Shown in pieces: positions 12,801 to 24,726 of a stretch of 64,000 nt of DNA (positions are counted from its first letter, which is position 1; every line of letters begins with the position of its first letter). The notes under the pieces were generated by a model, which was given only the letters and a program-made list of their open reading frames with translations, was not told the DNA's origin and did not search any database. This DNA is from Calamus simplicifolius (Eukaryota > Streptophyta > Magnoliopsida > Arecales > Arecaceae): NCBI GenBank assembly GCA_900491605.1, contig UESW01004378.1:682316-746315 (forward strand), in the 5' to 3' direction. A program made the translations under genes and the position numbers.

Positions 12801-15800
12801 AAATCCAGCTGTTAAGAACTAAAGTATGGGCACTTGTTACTTCATCCTAGTACAAAGTAGCTTAACCCATTTATCCTAAAATTTTTCACAGCCAAGAGAG
12901 CAGCTGATGCAGAGAAAAATATATAGGATGCTTCCATACATATTGCAGTGTTGACAGCAAAGCCCGTAAATTTCCTTCTTTTCCATTTGACCATCTCTTG
13001 ACTTCAGCATCCAAATGCTCAGCTAACCTCTGCAAACCACAGTTTGTTCAGAGATGGTCACTAAAGGAAGTGCAATATACTGCGAGTCCTATAAAATCTT
13101 AATGAAAAATCAAATCACAACATTTCTTTCTGCCTGCTCTCTTTGTGCAAGAAGATCACGCATATTTTTTTCTGCAAGAGCTTTGGCCTGAAAATAGCAA
13201 TGCAGGAAAGATATAAGCGATCAAAACTGAAACAAAAAAAAGGCCCATAGAATAAATAAGGAATGAAAGTTTGGATACTCCACATACTGCACGTTCAATC
13301 GTCCGTTGATGTCTCTCAAGACTTGCTTTATATCTTAAATTTGATTCACCCTCAGCTGCTTTAAATTAATTATTAGAGAAGGAATCTGTAATTAAATTGA
13401 CGAGAAGAAACACAGAAATGCATCGCCAAGGTAAAATGGTATAAATAGATGGCACCGCAGCAAATCTAAATGAAGATTCAAGAAATCATTTATCACCTTG
13501 ACTGTTAAAATCTGAATTTCTTTGGCAAGTGCTAGAAGAACTTGTACTCTGAAACTGTGCACCATGTGCAACATCCTGGACGTCCTGCCATAGTTCTTCA
13601 ATCAGTTAACTTATGTCAAATAGTTTAAAAACAGCAAATCTGAAATTATGAAGCAAAGAATTAGATAGGCACTGCATATAATAATTCTACTTCTGCAAAA
13701 CCCATGTTTTAGCCTCATTCCTCTGTCTACCTTAACTCTGGTCTTGAAATAATCCTCTGCAATATTATCTTTCCTCATCTTGAAACTAGAAGTGGCATCA
13801 AATCTTTCCTTGCATTCTCTTGCTTCTGAAGCAGCTTTTTCAGCAAGAGCTTTTTCTACAGCACGCACCCGAGCTTCTGCAGTTGCTCGCTCCACTGCAG
13901 CACGCTCCGCCCTCAATCTAGCTTCTCTCAAAGCTTTCTCAGCTATTGATCTTTCCTGAGCTTCAAGATTAGACTTCTCTGCTTTCTCTCGAGCCCCTGT
14001 TAGTGCTCTTTGTTTAGCTTCAACAGTAACCTTCTCCACCGCTATCCTTTCTGCCCTTTCCCGGGCTTCAGCAAATGCCCTTTCATGTGCTTCTCGGATG
14101 GCTCTTTCAACAGCAAGTCTGTCTTTTTCTCTTTCTCTCTCCCTTTCTTTCTCTTCTTCTAAGTTTCTGTCCTGCTCTTTCACTTGATCCATTTCTCTTT
14201 CTATTCTTCTTTCATGCTTTCTTTCTTCAGTTTTACACAACTTGCTTGCAGTTTTATCAGATTCCAAAGCACTACTTTTCACTGTGTCTTGAACTGAACT
14301 TGGTGTTTTACCTTTATTGGTCAACAAAGAAGCTTGCTGAACATCTTCACCAGTTCTATTGAATGCCATATCCCTACCATTCATTGCATCTCGAGCTGAA
14401 CTTAGTATTTTACCTTTCTTGGTCAACAAAGAAGCTTGCTGAACATCTTCACTAGCTCTATCCGATACCAAATCGCTACTCTTCATTGCATCTTGAGCAG
14501 AACTTGGTATTTTATCCCTCTTGGCCAACAAAGAAGATTCCTGAACATCTTCACCGGTGCCATCGGATGCCAAAGTACTACTCTCCAAAGAATCTTGAGT
14601 CGAACAAGGTATTTTAACTTTCTCTGCCAACAAAGAAGCTTGCCAAACATCTTCAATAACTGTGTTGACAGTCTTCTGGAAGACCTCTCGAGCTCCATTC
14701 AATTTTTTAACTCCTTCCATAATATCAGGTGCCACATTAACCTCTTTAATATCCTTGCTTCTTGTTTCCCAATGGCCACTTTCAAATACGGCCTGGTCAT
14801 TTTTTAGCTGAAGCGGTGCTTGATCTCCCTCTTGTCTCTTATCGTTTTGCACAAATTCCAGCTGAGCATCTAATGTCTTCATTTCATTGCAATCTTGCCG
14901 GAAGGCCTCCTTTGACAATCCTGTTTTCTTCTCTTGTTCTTCATGTCCCGTGACCCCTACTGCTGTTTCATGTATCTTCAAATCCCCTTCCAGGTTATCA
15001 GCTTCTGGAGCAACTTTGAGCTTTAACTCATTTTTCACCCACAAACATGTCTCTTCAGTGGCATTTACTTTCTTACTTTCTTCCTGTTCATGTTGTGCCC
15101 AGGTTTCTTCTGATCTATGTTCATTTCCTGCATAATGACATTCAACTTTTCCTTTAATTCTTGCCTCTTCAGAATCTTCACACTGACTAGCTGCTTGGGC
15201 TGCTTCCATCTCCTCACCTCTTTCCGGCATGTATGATCCAGGACAGACTTCAATTTCATCCTGAATACCTGTTTTGCAGTCCATGTTCAAATTATGTTCA
15301 TGTTTGCAAGGTACCCACCTTATGTCAGTTGTACTCAATTTCTTCTCATTGGCTTCACGTTCACAAGCCTCTTTAGCAGCTCCCAATTTTCTTTCTTCAT
15401 GTCCACTGGCATAATTTCCCTCAAGCTTGCAAGCAGCATCTGACAGTTTTGGCATCATTTCACTTTTTCCACATGCAGGAGCCTTGTCACTAGTATATTG
15501 TTTCTTTACCTCTTCTTCATTAACATAGGCCTCTTGAACCTCCCCCAGGTTCTGATTTTCTTCTTGATCAGGATCCTGATCCTCTTCTAGCACATCCTTT
15601 TTCTCTTTATGCACACAAGCTTCTGGGATCATATCTGGTACCTCCTTGATTTCCCCCTCCTTGCAAGATATGTTACCATCTTTCAATTTTGTAATATCTT
15701 TTGCCCTTTCACTATTTCCATCATCTTCCACGAACTTCCCAATTCCAGAAAACTCATAGGCCCATCCAGCATCTTCATCAACATTTCCCTCATCTTCACA

Positions 15801-18800
15801 AATCATCGTGGTTTCTTTTGCATTCTTCATGATAATGTTCTGCTCAGAGGCCTCCCTGGCCATTTTATCCTTCTTCTCTTCATCTATCAGCTCACAGAAT
15901 TCTTTATCCGTTCTCAACTTTCCAGAAACATTTTCCAAATTATGGGACACTGCAGAAGATTTAAAAAATTTCTCTTGCATTGACTGTTGATCCTTTTCAG
16001 CTGATACTACATCCCTTTCCTTCTCTTCATAATCCAGAGCTATCTTGGTTGCACTTATGACATCGTTTCTTCCCTCTGAAGCAATGCCATTTATCTTTTT
16101 ATCCTCCTTTACTACTTTTTTCTGAGTTTGCACCAGATTGAAGCTCTCTACTTCTTGGGCAGCATTTTCCACCTTCCTTTCCTTACATTTTGCAGCTTGA
16201 TGATGATCCAACTTCTTGTGGCTTTGAAGATTATCACATTTCCTCTCCATTGACTCCTTTGCAAGTTTTAATCTAGCTTCAGCTAGTTCCATTGCTTCTT
16301 TCATAGCAGCAGCAGCTGAACTCGCATCCACCTCCACATCAAAAAAAGGAGGTGAATTATCCTTCACAAACTTCTTATTTGCATGGCTTTTGGAAGAGGC
16401 AACACCATAGCGAGTTTGATGATTTGAAATGGGTTTGCGTAGTTTTACTTTAGGTAGATCAGCTCTTGAATTTGCATATGTATTAAATAACATAGGTGGT
16501 GGCCTTGATGGTGCTGGAACTCGTTGGGGTTGTGTCTGAAGACTGATCTCAGATACAGTTAAATAAGTAGAATCCATGGGGGAAACATCCTCCATGGATG
16601 TTGAGTGATTGCTAGAAGAGCGTGAGTGGTGCTTCACTTCTGCATGACCATTTTGTGAGGCAGATAACTTAGTGGCATACAATTTCTGATCTGCTTTCAA
16701 GTCACTTCCTGTACCTTTTGTACTGTCACCAGAAGAGTATGGTAGAACCTTTTTTCCTTGATCCAGATCGGCTATCTCACCATTTACCATGTCAGGGGAA
16801 TTGCTGCTTGTATGATTCTGCAGGAAGTCACAGCCATCAACCACAGTTGTAAACCCAGGAACAGCATCAAGTTGAGTTACATGTGTTCTTCCACTTATTG
16901 CATCCTCTATGTTTCCTTGGCTTGTCTTGTTATATGACATGTTGAACTGTTTTGAGCCATCATCTGAATGGTCAGAGTAAGATAAGAATTGATCCTCTTC
17001 TGGGCATGCCACACTATCTCCATTAGGATGTTTTGGAGGAAATTCAGATACTTCTGTTACCTGTGGGCCAAATCTGGTTCTTCTTTGTTCCCTATTAAAT
17101 TAAAAGGAAACAGGAAGAGGAAGGAAAATGATCAGATTTACACATCTTTTCAGTCAGATTAATGCAAAACAAAGACACTGCCAAACCATGGTACAGGGAG
17201 GAGTTTTATATGTTCACAAAAGAAATTTAATGATAATCTCTTAGTCCATACAAAAATTATCAAGATATACAGCCCATCCCCATTTCTTGTTACTATCTTG
17301 GTGAATTTTGCACCGATCAGCCATAGTACTATATGACTGCATCCAAACTAGAAGCAATTTCTGAAGTGATTTGAAAATAATAATAATAAAAAAACGGAGT
17401 AGAATCATGATGAATGGTTGTGCAAGACAAATCCAACTATTATGTTCAAACAACAAAACTAGTTTAAGAAGATATTGGCCACAGCCACTTTTTCCAGGGT
17501 GACTAAAAGGTAAAAACATGCCAATATTTTGACTTTTTAGAAATGTTTATATAACAAATTATAATTAATTTGAATAGCGGACATCAGATTCTGAAGCAAA
17601 TATTACCAACGAAGACGGAAGTACACCTAAGACACAAGGAACCAATGCTTACTTGAGATCTGAAGAATTTTAAAGAAAGACAAGTCACCTCTATTGTTTG
17701 CTAGAAATTACTATTTTACTAAGATTTTGGTCTAAGTGAGTTAAGGATATTTAGCAGAAGACAAAAGAGGGGCATAACAAGGTGTGATATGATTGGTTCA
17801 AGGATTAATGGGATCAATCAGATTTTTGAGGGTCTCTGTGAGACTTTACAGGTTTTGCACCAGGGTAAAGAAAGGAGATAAAATGAAATAGAGTTTAGGA
17901 AAAATTGTAAGATAAGTTAGATAAGTTGCTTTAAATTTCTATGTCAGCCCTTAGTTGTAAAAAGTGGGCATGGTGTGGAAGTAGATTAGTATGCGGATGT
18001 AGGGAGTGGATCTTTTTTTTCCAGATAAGGAAATAGCTACAAGGATGAGTTTTCAAGGAGATTCCAAAATGAGGGTCGCACCTGAGCAGAAGACTCCTAA
18101 CACTATATTACACCTAGAACAAATGAATTTTAATTTTGATAGTTCCAGCATTTTGACGGTTTATGCTAAATTTCAATTGTTAAGTAAAAAAACCCAAAAA
18201 CTATTAGTTAAATAAGCAAATATCAAGAAATAATTAAATAAACAGGTCCAGAAAATAAAATGGAAATCATTTTGGTGCATGAAAATAATGTTTTGGGGCT
18301 GCCAACATTTTACTAGCTTTGCATTGCTATAGTAGAAAAGGTATAAGTTACCATAACCCCTCGCTTCTTTATTCTTTATTACTTGGCTGCCTGCCCCTCC
18401 TTGTTCTCTATTTTCCTCTCCTTTAGTCCTCCCTTTCCACATTCCTCCTCTTTTAGACCACCACAAGGCAGTGTGCCAACCTTCGTTGCTCCATGAAACC
18501 TCCATCAACTTGCCCCACCCTACCACCCAAGACCATGAGGATCACTGCGCAACTTGGCACATCTATTATACATATCCTTGAAAATTTTTCTTATGATCAT
18601 AGTTCAGGCCAAGCTCAATCCTTAATAGAAACATTTAATCTAAGCTTGAGCTGAGCCTGAGCTAGGGAGAGCTAGGTTCTTGGTAGTAGGAAACTTCCAC
18701 TTGCGATGCTATAAGCACTTCAAAAACTATCCAAAAACCATGCCTTGCAAGCTTTCTAAGCCTTTTTCTTTTTCTTTTTCTTTTTTTGATGAGATCTGTT

Positions 18801-20387
18801 TCCTTGCATCTGAATTCTCTCCTTCACCCACTATGAAATATGGTGACCAAGGTCTTGTCCATTACCACACCTACAAGTAAAAGTAAAGGAATAGAATTTG
18901 AAGGACCAGCCAATCTTTCTTTTGGGGAGATCCTATAGGGAAGTGACGCAAGCATGATACCTGCTGTCATAGAGAAAAGCTATGGAGAAAAGGGAGGGGA
19001 AGAAGAAAGTAGCTGGAGGTTTGTGTGCCAAAGAAGAAAATTTTGGATATACATATAAACTAATTTTACCTTTATAGAAGGTGAGTATAATACACCATTA
19101 AGTCTATTATTATAGTCCCCTGTTCAGCAACAGCTAATATCAATTTTATTTTGTAATTAGCTCCTACTGTAGGCTAAGTTGTCTTTTTTCCCCTCCTCTC
19201 TTTTAGCCTTTAGAATTGCCTACAACATTCATTTCCATACCTGACATACTAAATTCAAATTCATCACAGCGAACAAACTTGTACTTTCCTCCAAACAGGA
19301 CAAACAGGCGTATAACAGTTAACAGATAATTAACAAACGACACCAAGAGTTCATGTCTTCTTTCACAATTTATTTGTTATACAATTTGCCAATTTGCTTA
19401 GCTGCTGGACTATTCAAAAAACCTCACTCTCATTATTTTTCACTGCACAAAGCTAGTCATCATAACAAATTATCCAACAGCCACGCCATCCAATTAGATG
19501 CTGTCGAATGACATGAAGCGGATAACATTTCATAAAGAGAGATTGAGAGAAAAACAAAACAAAACAAAACAAAATCTTCGTGGAAACCTGCTTTATTCAT
19601 CCTTTTTCAAGCTTGCCAAGCAATATAGAAATGGCCAGATACAACATTGGCGAAGCAAAACTCATGCTTTACTGATGTCTATGAAACCAACAGTTAGATC
19701 CACATAAATGATCAGAAGTCCGCTTAGAAGCAAAGGAGCAAACTTCTCTCCACGGCAGTTTGTTTCACCAAGAAATTGGGCATAAAACGTCCCAACAACC
19801 TCAGTTAATTATACACTTTAAACAATAGATTCAGCTAAAAGCACAAGCACGCAGATTTGATTTTTACTATCCCTATAGGAGAAGACTTACTATGCCCGAT
19901 AAATAGAAGAAGACTTATTTAGCCGCGAACTCTATAAATATTCAAAGAAGATCAAGATGAAAGGAAAGGAAAAAAAAAAGAGAATTTTACGTGAGATAAC
20001 ATCAAGAAACCAGCAAGAAAGAGCAGACCTCTCATTCGAACAAGAAATCTCCTCCCTTTTGGGCTCCTCGAACAATTTTTGATAGGGAACCGAAAACTCC
20101 GCACCATCGAAGCCACTGAAAATCTCAGCATAATCAAAGCCGGACCCCCGGGCGTCGAGCGGGGCACCGTCGAGGCCACCCAGTGCCGGCGGGAGGTCGA
20201 GCACGGGGATGGAGCAGGAGCTCGCCAGGCCGCCGAAGATCTCGGAGTAGTCGTCCGGTCTGGCGGCGAACGGCACGGCGTACCGCGGCGGTCCACCGAA
20301 CACGTCATCGTAGGCCGATTTGGCCGCCGCGGCCGCCCCGCCGGCGGTCTTCTTGGGTCCTCCGGCGGAGGCGCGGCCGCCCGTCAT
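9900..20387 (-). CDS. Auxilin-like J-domain protein (clathrin uncoating), 8 exons, predicted 1415 aa
   Basis: Exons (minus strand): 20387-20029, 17091-13731, 13584-13497, 13358-13288, 13187-13122, 13029-12940, 10862-10686, 9935-9900 (stop TAG). All junctions keep frame and use GT-AG; the sum is 4248 nt. Auxilins recruit Hsc70 through a C-terminal J domain to strip clathrin from vesicles in the cytosol. Seen: an N-terminal part with three short aromatic/acidic repeats (DDVFGG, SEIFGG, AEIFSG); a huge acidic low-complexity exon 2 carrying four tandem 34-aa repeats; a Glu/Arg/Ala-rich coiled coil (about residues 1130-1315); and the conserved end with ALAEKNMRDLLAQREQAER, EVKRW and the J-domain HPD at about residues 1379-1381. 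The family match is strong. I cannot tell which paralogue this is. The ATG at 20385-20387 is the first in an open exon just after a telo-box. Confidence 0.93.
10863..12939 (-). other. Intron 6 of the auxilin-like gene (2.1 kb)
   Basis: A non-coding intron between the last coiled-coil exon and the J-domain exon. It contains a roughly 1-kb insertion-like segment bounded by 12-bp direct repeats (listed separately). The rest is AT-rich. Confidence 0.85.
11351..12382. mobile_element. Insertion-like segment flanked by 12-bp direct repeats in auxilin-like intron 6
   Basis: The 12-mer TGGTTTCATACA occurs at 11351-11362 and 12371-12382 and brackets 1008 bp. Near both inner edges are related sequences rich in CCAAAC, GGTTTGG and CCGGTTTG in opposite orientation. 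A long direct repeat with imperfect inverted ends fits a non-autonomous DNA transposon (Mutator-type elements make 9-11 bp duplications), but no transposase is present and the ends are diverged. Confidence 0.45.
13741..14250 (-). other. Charged coiled-coil coding segment of the auxilin-like protein
   Basis: This part of exon 2 encodes long runs rich in Glu, Arg and Ala (EKEREREREKD, then ARERAERIAVEK and similar heptad-like blocks). It is typical of the region just upstream of the J domain in plant auxilin-like proteins and is predicted by eye to be a long helix. Confidence 0.8.
14248..14655 (-). repeat. Four tandem 102-bp (34-aa) repeats in auxilin-like exon 2
   Basis: Four adjacent in-frame copies encode units starting EDVxxxSLL (EDVWQASLL, EDVQESSLL, EDVQQASLL, EDVQQASLL), each 34 residues long. 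Copies 3 and 4 are most alike. The repeats are coding and keep frame. The shared SLL core could be a short binding motif, but that is inference. Confidence 0.85.
17092..20028 (-). other. Intron 1 of the auxilin-like gene (2.9 kb)
   Basis: AT-rich, no credible ORF. Donor GTCTGC after 20029 and acceptor AATAG before 17091 keep the frame by completing an Arg codon. I see no clear transposon inside. Confidence 0.8.
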
Positions 20388-20398
20388 CTACTCGGATT

Positions 20399-20407
20399 TT
20401 AGGGTTT
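20399..20407 (-). promoter_or_regulatory. Telo-box in the auxilin-like 5' leader
   Basis: On the minus strand AAACCCTAA lies about 12 bp upstream of the ATG. Telo-boxes (AAACCCTA) are known near transcription starts of many plant housekeeping genes. Here it is in the probable 5' UTR or promoter-proximal region. Confidence 0.5.
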
Positions 20408-23400
20408 TTTTTTTTTGTTGCTGCTATTCCTCTACTCTTCAGTCCTGTGGGGAAGCAGCAGCTGCAGCGCCCAGCGAGCAGTCAGCGGGCGCCAGCTTTC
20501 TTTGTTTTCTTTCCTTTGGTTTTTTTTTTTTTAAATGCATGAATAATAAATATACTTGGAATCGCCGATTCATTGCGAAAAGAGTTAAAAGAGAGAGAGA
20601 GAGAGAGCCAGAGAGGGGTCGGCGAACGGTTGGTGGAGCCCCTGGCTACGTATTAGCGTTTTTTCGGTGAAGACGACCGAGAGATCGCCCAGCTACCCTC
20701 GCTCCAACTTGGCTCTACAAGACAAAGCACAGTGGTAATGAGATTGCCGTCTCTGTCGACATGTCCAAAGTTTCTCTGATGGCATGTTATTCCTAAAATA
20801 TAAAAGCCTCTTCCAGTTGTTGAATAATAAAAACAAGAAAATTGTGGCTGAAAAGAAAACTTACAACAAATAATTTAAACTCCTCTCTCTCAATATTCAG
20901 CTGCTTTGGTACCTAATGATCTCTTGTCAAGATTACTTTTTAAGAACATGCATGGAAATTTGTATGTCTAGAATTCAACATCATACCAATTATCCTATGC
21001 AATTATGCATCAGTTTTAATATTCATGAGATGATTAATGGCTCTCAAAATTTTCTTTTTTCCATAATCAATCATGATCCTTTAGCTATAATGCATTTGCA
21101 AAATCTCTTTGCTGTGTTTAATTGCTTGTCCGCATTATGAGGGCTTGTAAACTTTGTGCATTTAAAAGAGAGAGAGAGAGATATAGAAAAGCCTAAAAAG
21201 ACTATATTAGTTATGTGATCCTCTCAACTGTCTATTTAAAATTATTTATTGCGTCATCTAACACGTCATTCTAATTATTTCTCTAACATGCAGGCCATTG
21301 TCAAGATGGTGCATCGATCCAAATCTCCTCAAGGCTTGTTTCAAACGTAAAATAATTATATGTCCCATCCAGACTTTAGTAAAAATCATCATAAAAGACA
21401 AGTCCAGCATTTTACACACAACCATCTTTCAACTTGATGTACTGATGTATGTAAATTCCATCATGCATAACTAAGTGCGTAGACACGCAAGTAGGCATTA
21501 TTAATAGCCTTTTTAGGAAAGTGGAACTAACATGTAATTAGGATAAGTAACTATTAATTAACTGATCCTATTTGTATACTCCCTTATTATATTGCAGTTG
21601 AATCCATAGCTCTATTTCCAAGCGAGATGAGGAATTGAACCGATCCACGTTAACGATCTCAGGGCGTTGCAGCATGATGGCTGTCTCCAAGTGACAGAGT
21701 CCATCCGAAGAACCTCCTCATATGATGCCAGCCATCAAAAACAACATGACCATAGCTTGGAGATGTCGTACAATGACAACAAAAAAATACTTCGCATGAA
21801 TCTAGATGACATCTGGTTGGTGCCAATGGGTGGACCCAAATCTTTGTGCCGAGTAAGCCTGTGATGGATGTGTTGAACCAAACCATCCCGTTCCTTAATT
21901 GGGTGAAAAACACGAAATAGAGAGAGAGTGGGTACTGCTCTGTGATGGCAGCTCTTTGTCATCTTGGTGGTGTTCGTTCTTGTCTTTTGGAATGGCTAGG
22001 TTGTTGTTGTTGATTTCTTAGGAGTTTAGTAATTAATAAATCCGTTGGGGCCTCATCAAGCATATATATCAGGTAACCAAAACGTCTTTCTCATGTGTCA
22101 TCGTCCACCATCAAGGGAATGTTCCGTGCCTAAAAAAAACTGAGATGGTCAGTTTGATGACTAAGATTAATTTTATATGTTCCTACTGAAACTTGAAAGA
22201 TAAGTTTGAGTGGCATGCATGCTTCCTAGTTCCGAGGTAAAATCTTATAACTTCTATGTTCCTCCTACGTACCAAATGTTTCGTTCCTATTTTATTATAT
22301 GTAAGGATATTCAACAAAATCGATTAAACCGTAAAACTATTTTGAATCAAGATTTTAGGTTTGGTTTGAATCAATTTCTTTTTAATCTTTTGATTTAATA
22401 TTAATTTAATTTTTTTTTTGAAATCTAAAAATTGATTCAATTTTGATTTATTTTTTTTAAAAATAATATAAATTAAATTGAATCATACGTATATATTTAA
22501 TAGGCTTTTATTTGTAGTATAGTTAATATTGAAATGTTACATATATATATATAATTAGGTTGTATAAGAGTTATATTTTTTTTTGATGGTAAATAAATGG
22601 ACTATCATTTAACTGTATAAAACTTGCTATAAAAGTTAATGTTATAACCATTTAAAGTAAGTGTAAACAAATTGATAAAAATCAAAACCAAATTGAATCT
22701 TTTGGTTTGGTTCTGACTTATTAACACATACGATTTTTTTTAAAAAAATTAATTCTTATATGGTACAGAGCATTGCAGATCTTTACATGACCTGAAAAAT
22801 CCATCTATATTCATTTTGTTAGGGAAATCCAATTTAAATGTTTTGACTCAAAATTTTCATCAGGTCAAGCTGTAATTAATGCAAAAGCGAGCAGAATTGT
22901 GTTGATTTGGATATATTTGTAAATGAGAAATACTAAACAGACGGAGACAACTAGCTTTGAAATATTTGTAAAACTAAAAGAGCCGGCCACCCCATTAAAC
23001 TTCCGTGATTGCCCCCCCTAAACAATTCTATTCGAAGAGAGCGTAGAGCGGGCATTCGCTTTACAGTAGCAACGACCACGGGAATCTAGGAATCGGCCAC
23101 ACTGCTAGCTTCGATTATATTATATTATATTATATTATATTATATTATGCAAGGTATACAAATTATCAATCAATTTCGTAGCTACGTCCCTGGATCCAGC
23201 TAAGATCCAAAAGCAAGCCCTTGGTCTTCTCGTGCCTTGGGGGACCAACATCTCTCTCCTCCAAACTCGAAATTTCGAAGGTCTCCATCTCACTTAGCTG
23301 TCGGAAAACCACCTCAAAGGACTCCTCTCTGGGGTCCCTACGCTGGCCACAGCTCATCATAGTCTAATTAACAAAAGCCAGCGCTCATTAAAATCATCAA

Positions 23401-24721
23401 ACGTTATCGGACTCGCCCCTCGTGAATGCACGCAACCAACCTCAGGGGATGTTTGACGGCACCTGACATTGAGTAAGTAGTACACAGCCATCTTATCTTA
23501 TGTGGCACCATGTAGATCGAATTCTAAAAGGGCGTGATGATGTTTGTGGAAAAGTTTGGAGGATGGGCTCGATTAGGCCTCAATAATCGCATCGTACTGG
23601 GATTGGTGAAGGCTTTGGCAGGGCCATTGTGGCTGAATTTTGCCAATAAGTGGAATTGGTGATGAAGATGAGAGCAGAGGAGACGCAACCAACCGGCTAT
23701 GATGGACCCCCACTCTCATGGGGTGGTTGCATGTAACATGGATGGTTTTGGCCTATTGAGTGCATGATGAGAGCTCGTAGGACTAATAACTTTATGCCTT
23801 GTTGATTTAATGATAAGAACAAGCTTGAATGATGATGAAATATGAAACGAAAAAAAGGGGAGTCAGGATTAGAATGATTAAATATAGCGATGATTAAGAA
23901 TTCCCATTTTATGGTAGCAATTTTTGAATTAAAAAAAATTAAATTTTTTCTTTTAAATAAACATCTTTACTAGTTATTATTCAAAAATTCTCCCCCGTTC
24001 TTTATTTTCTTTTACTTTTTTTCGTTTTTTTTAACTCTTGAAGCTACATAGCTATTGGCAAAGCCAAGGATGCCCATGGCTTATTGAATTCCATGCTAAG
24101 CTTCTTGTACATTCCTTGCTCTTTGTAAAAATATTTACTTAATTAATAAATGGAAAGTTAGGCTACTCAGTTTAATAAAGATTAGGAATGCTCACTTACT
24201 GCAAACAAAGCTTGCAATATGCATTAATTTTTTATTTTATTTTTAAAGACAAATACTAAGGAACTATCATGAACACAGCAAGCTGAGATAGTGCATTCGT
24301 ATATTTATTAATTTTATGATTAAATAAGTAACAATAACTTGTATGATGAAATTAGCTAGTCATAGATTTTTAATGAAGATTTTAATGAGGCCCCGTTGAG
24401 AAGATTAGTTTTTGATAGGTGCTGAAGATTTAGATAAGGAGGAGAGATCTAAGTGATAGAAATGGGAAGAAAAGTAAATAAAATAAAATGCTTTAAATTT
24501 GTCTCTACATAGAAAAAAAAAAGAAGGGGTTTACGTACAGTTGGATTAGGGCATGCCATTTGCCATTTAATTTAGGTTTATTTTTACGTCTGAAATTATA
24601 ATTTTGGGATACATTTATGGGCATGGATAGCTTCATATTCCCAAGCTAGAGTGATAGAAATAAGTAGTGCCAAGAAACTAGAATTAATCACACCATCTAT
24701 CTTCATCACTCCACCAATACA
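20408..24721. other. Intergenic DNA upstream of the auxilin-like gene
   Basis: Presumed promoter of the auxilin-like gene on the left, then AT-rich DNA. A GAGAGA run is at about 20592-20608 and another at 21170-21180. A degenerate region near 22300-22720 has opposed AAACCG and GGTTTGGTT motifs and might be an old MITE. A TATAT-type run is at 23116-23148. The only ORFs are short and none resembles a known protein. Confidence 0.5.
23116..23148. repeat. Simple repeat with 5-bp period (TATAT)n
   Basis: Six to seven uninterrupted copies of ATTAT. Ordinary microsatellite. Confidence 0.9.
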
Positions 24722-24726
24722 CATTC

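Noticed and set aside
14075..15983. Plus-strand ORFs rich in Phe/Leu
   Set aside because: Antisense shadows of the large auxilin-like exon.
23166..23360. 64-aa minus-strand ORF (MMSCGQRRDPREE...)
   Set aside because: A polar, plausible-looking small protein but no family match from memory, no splice or promoter context; left uncalled.
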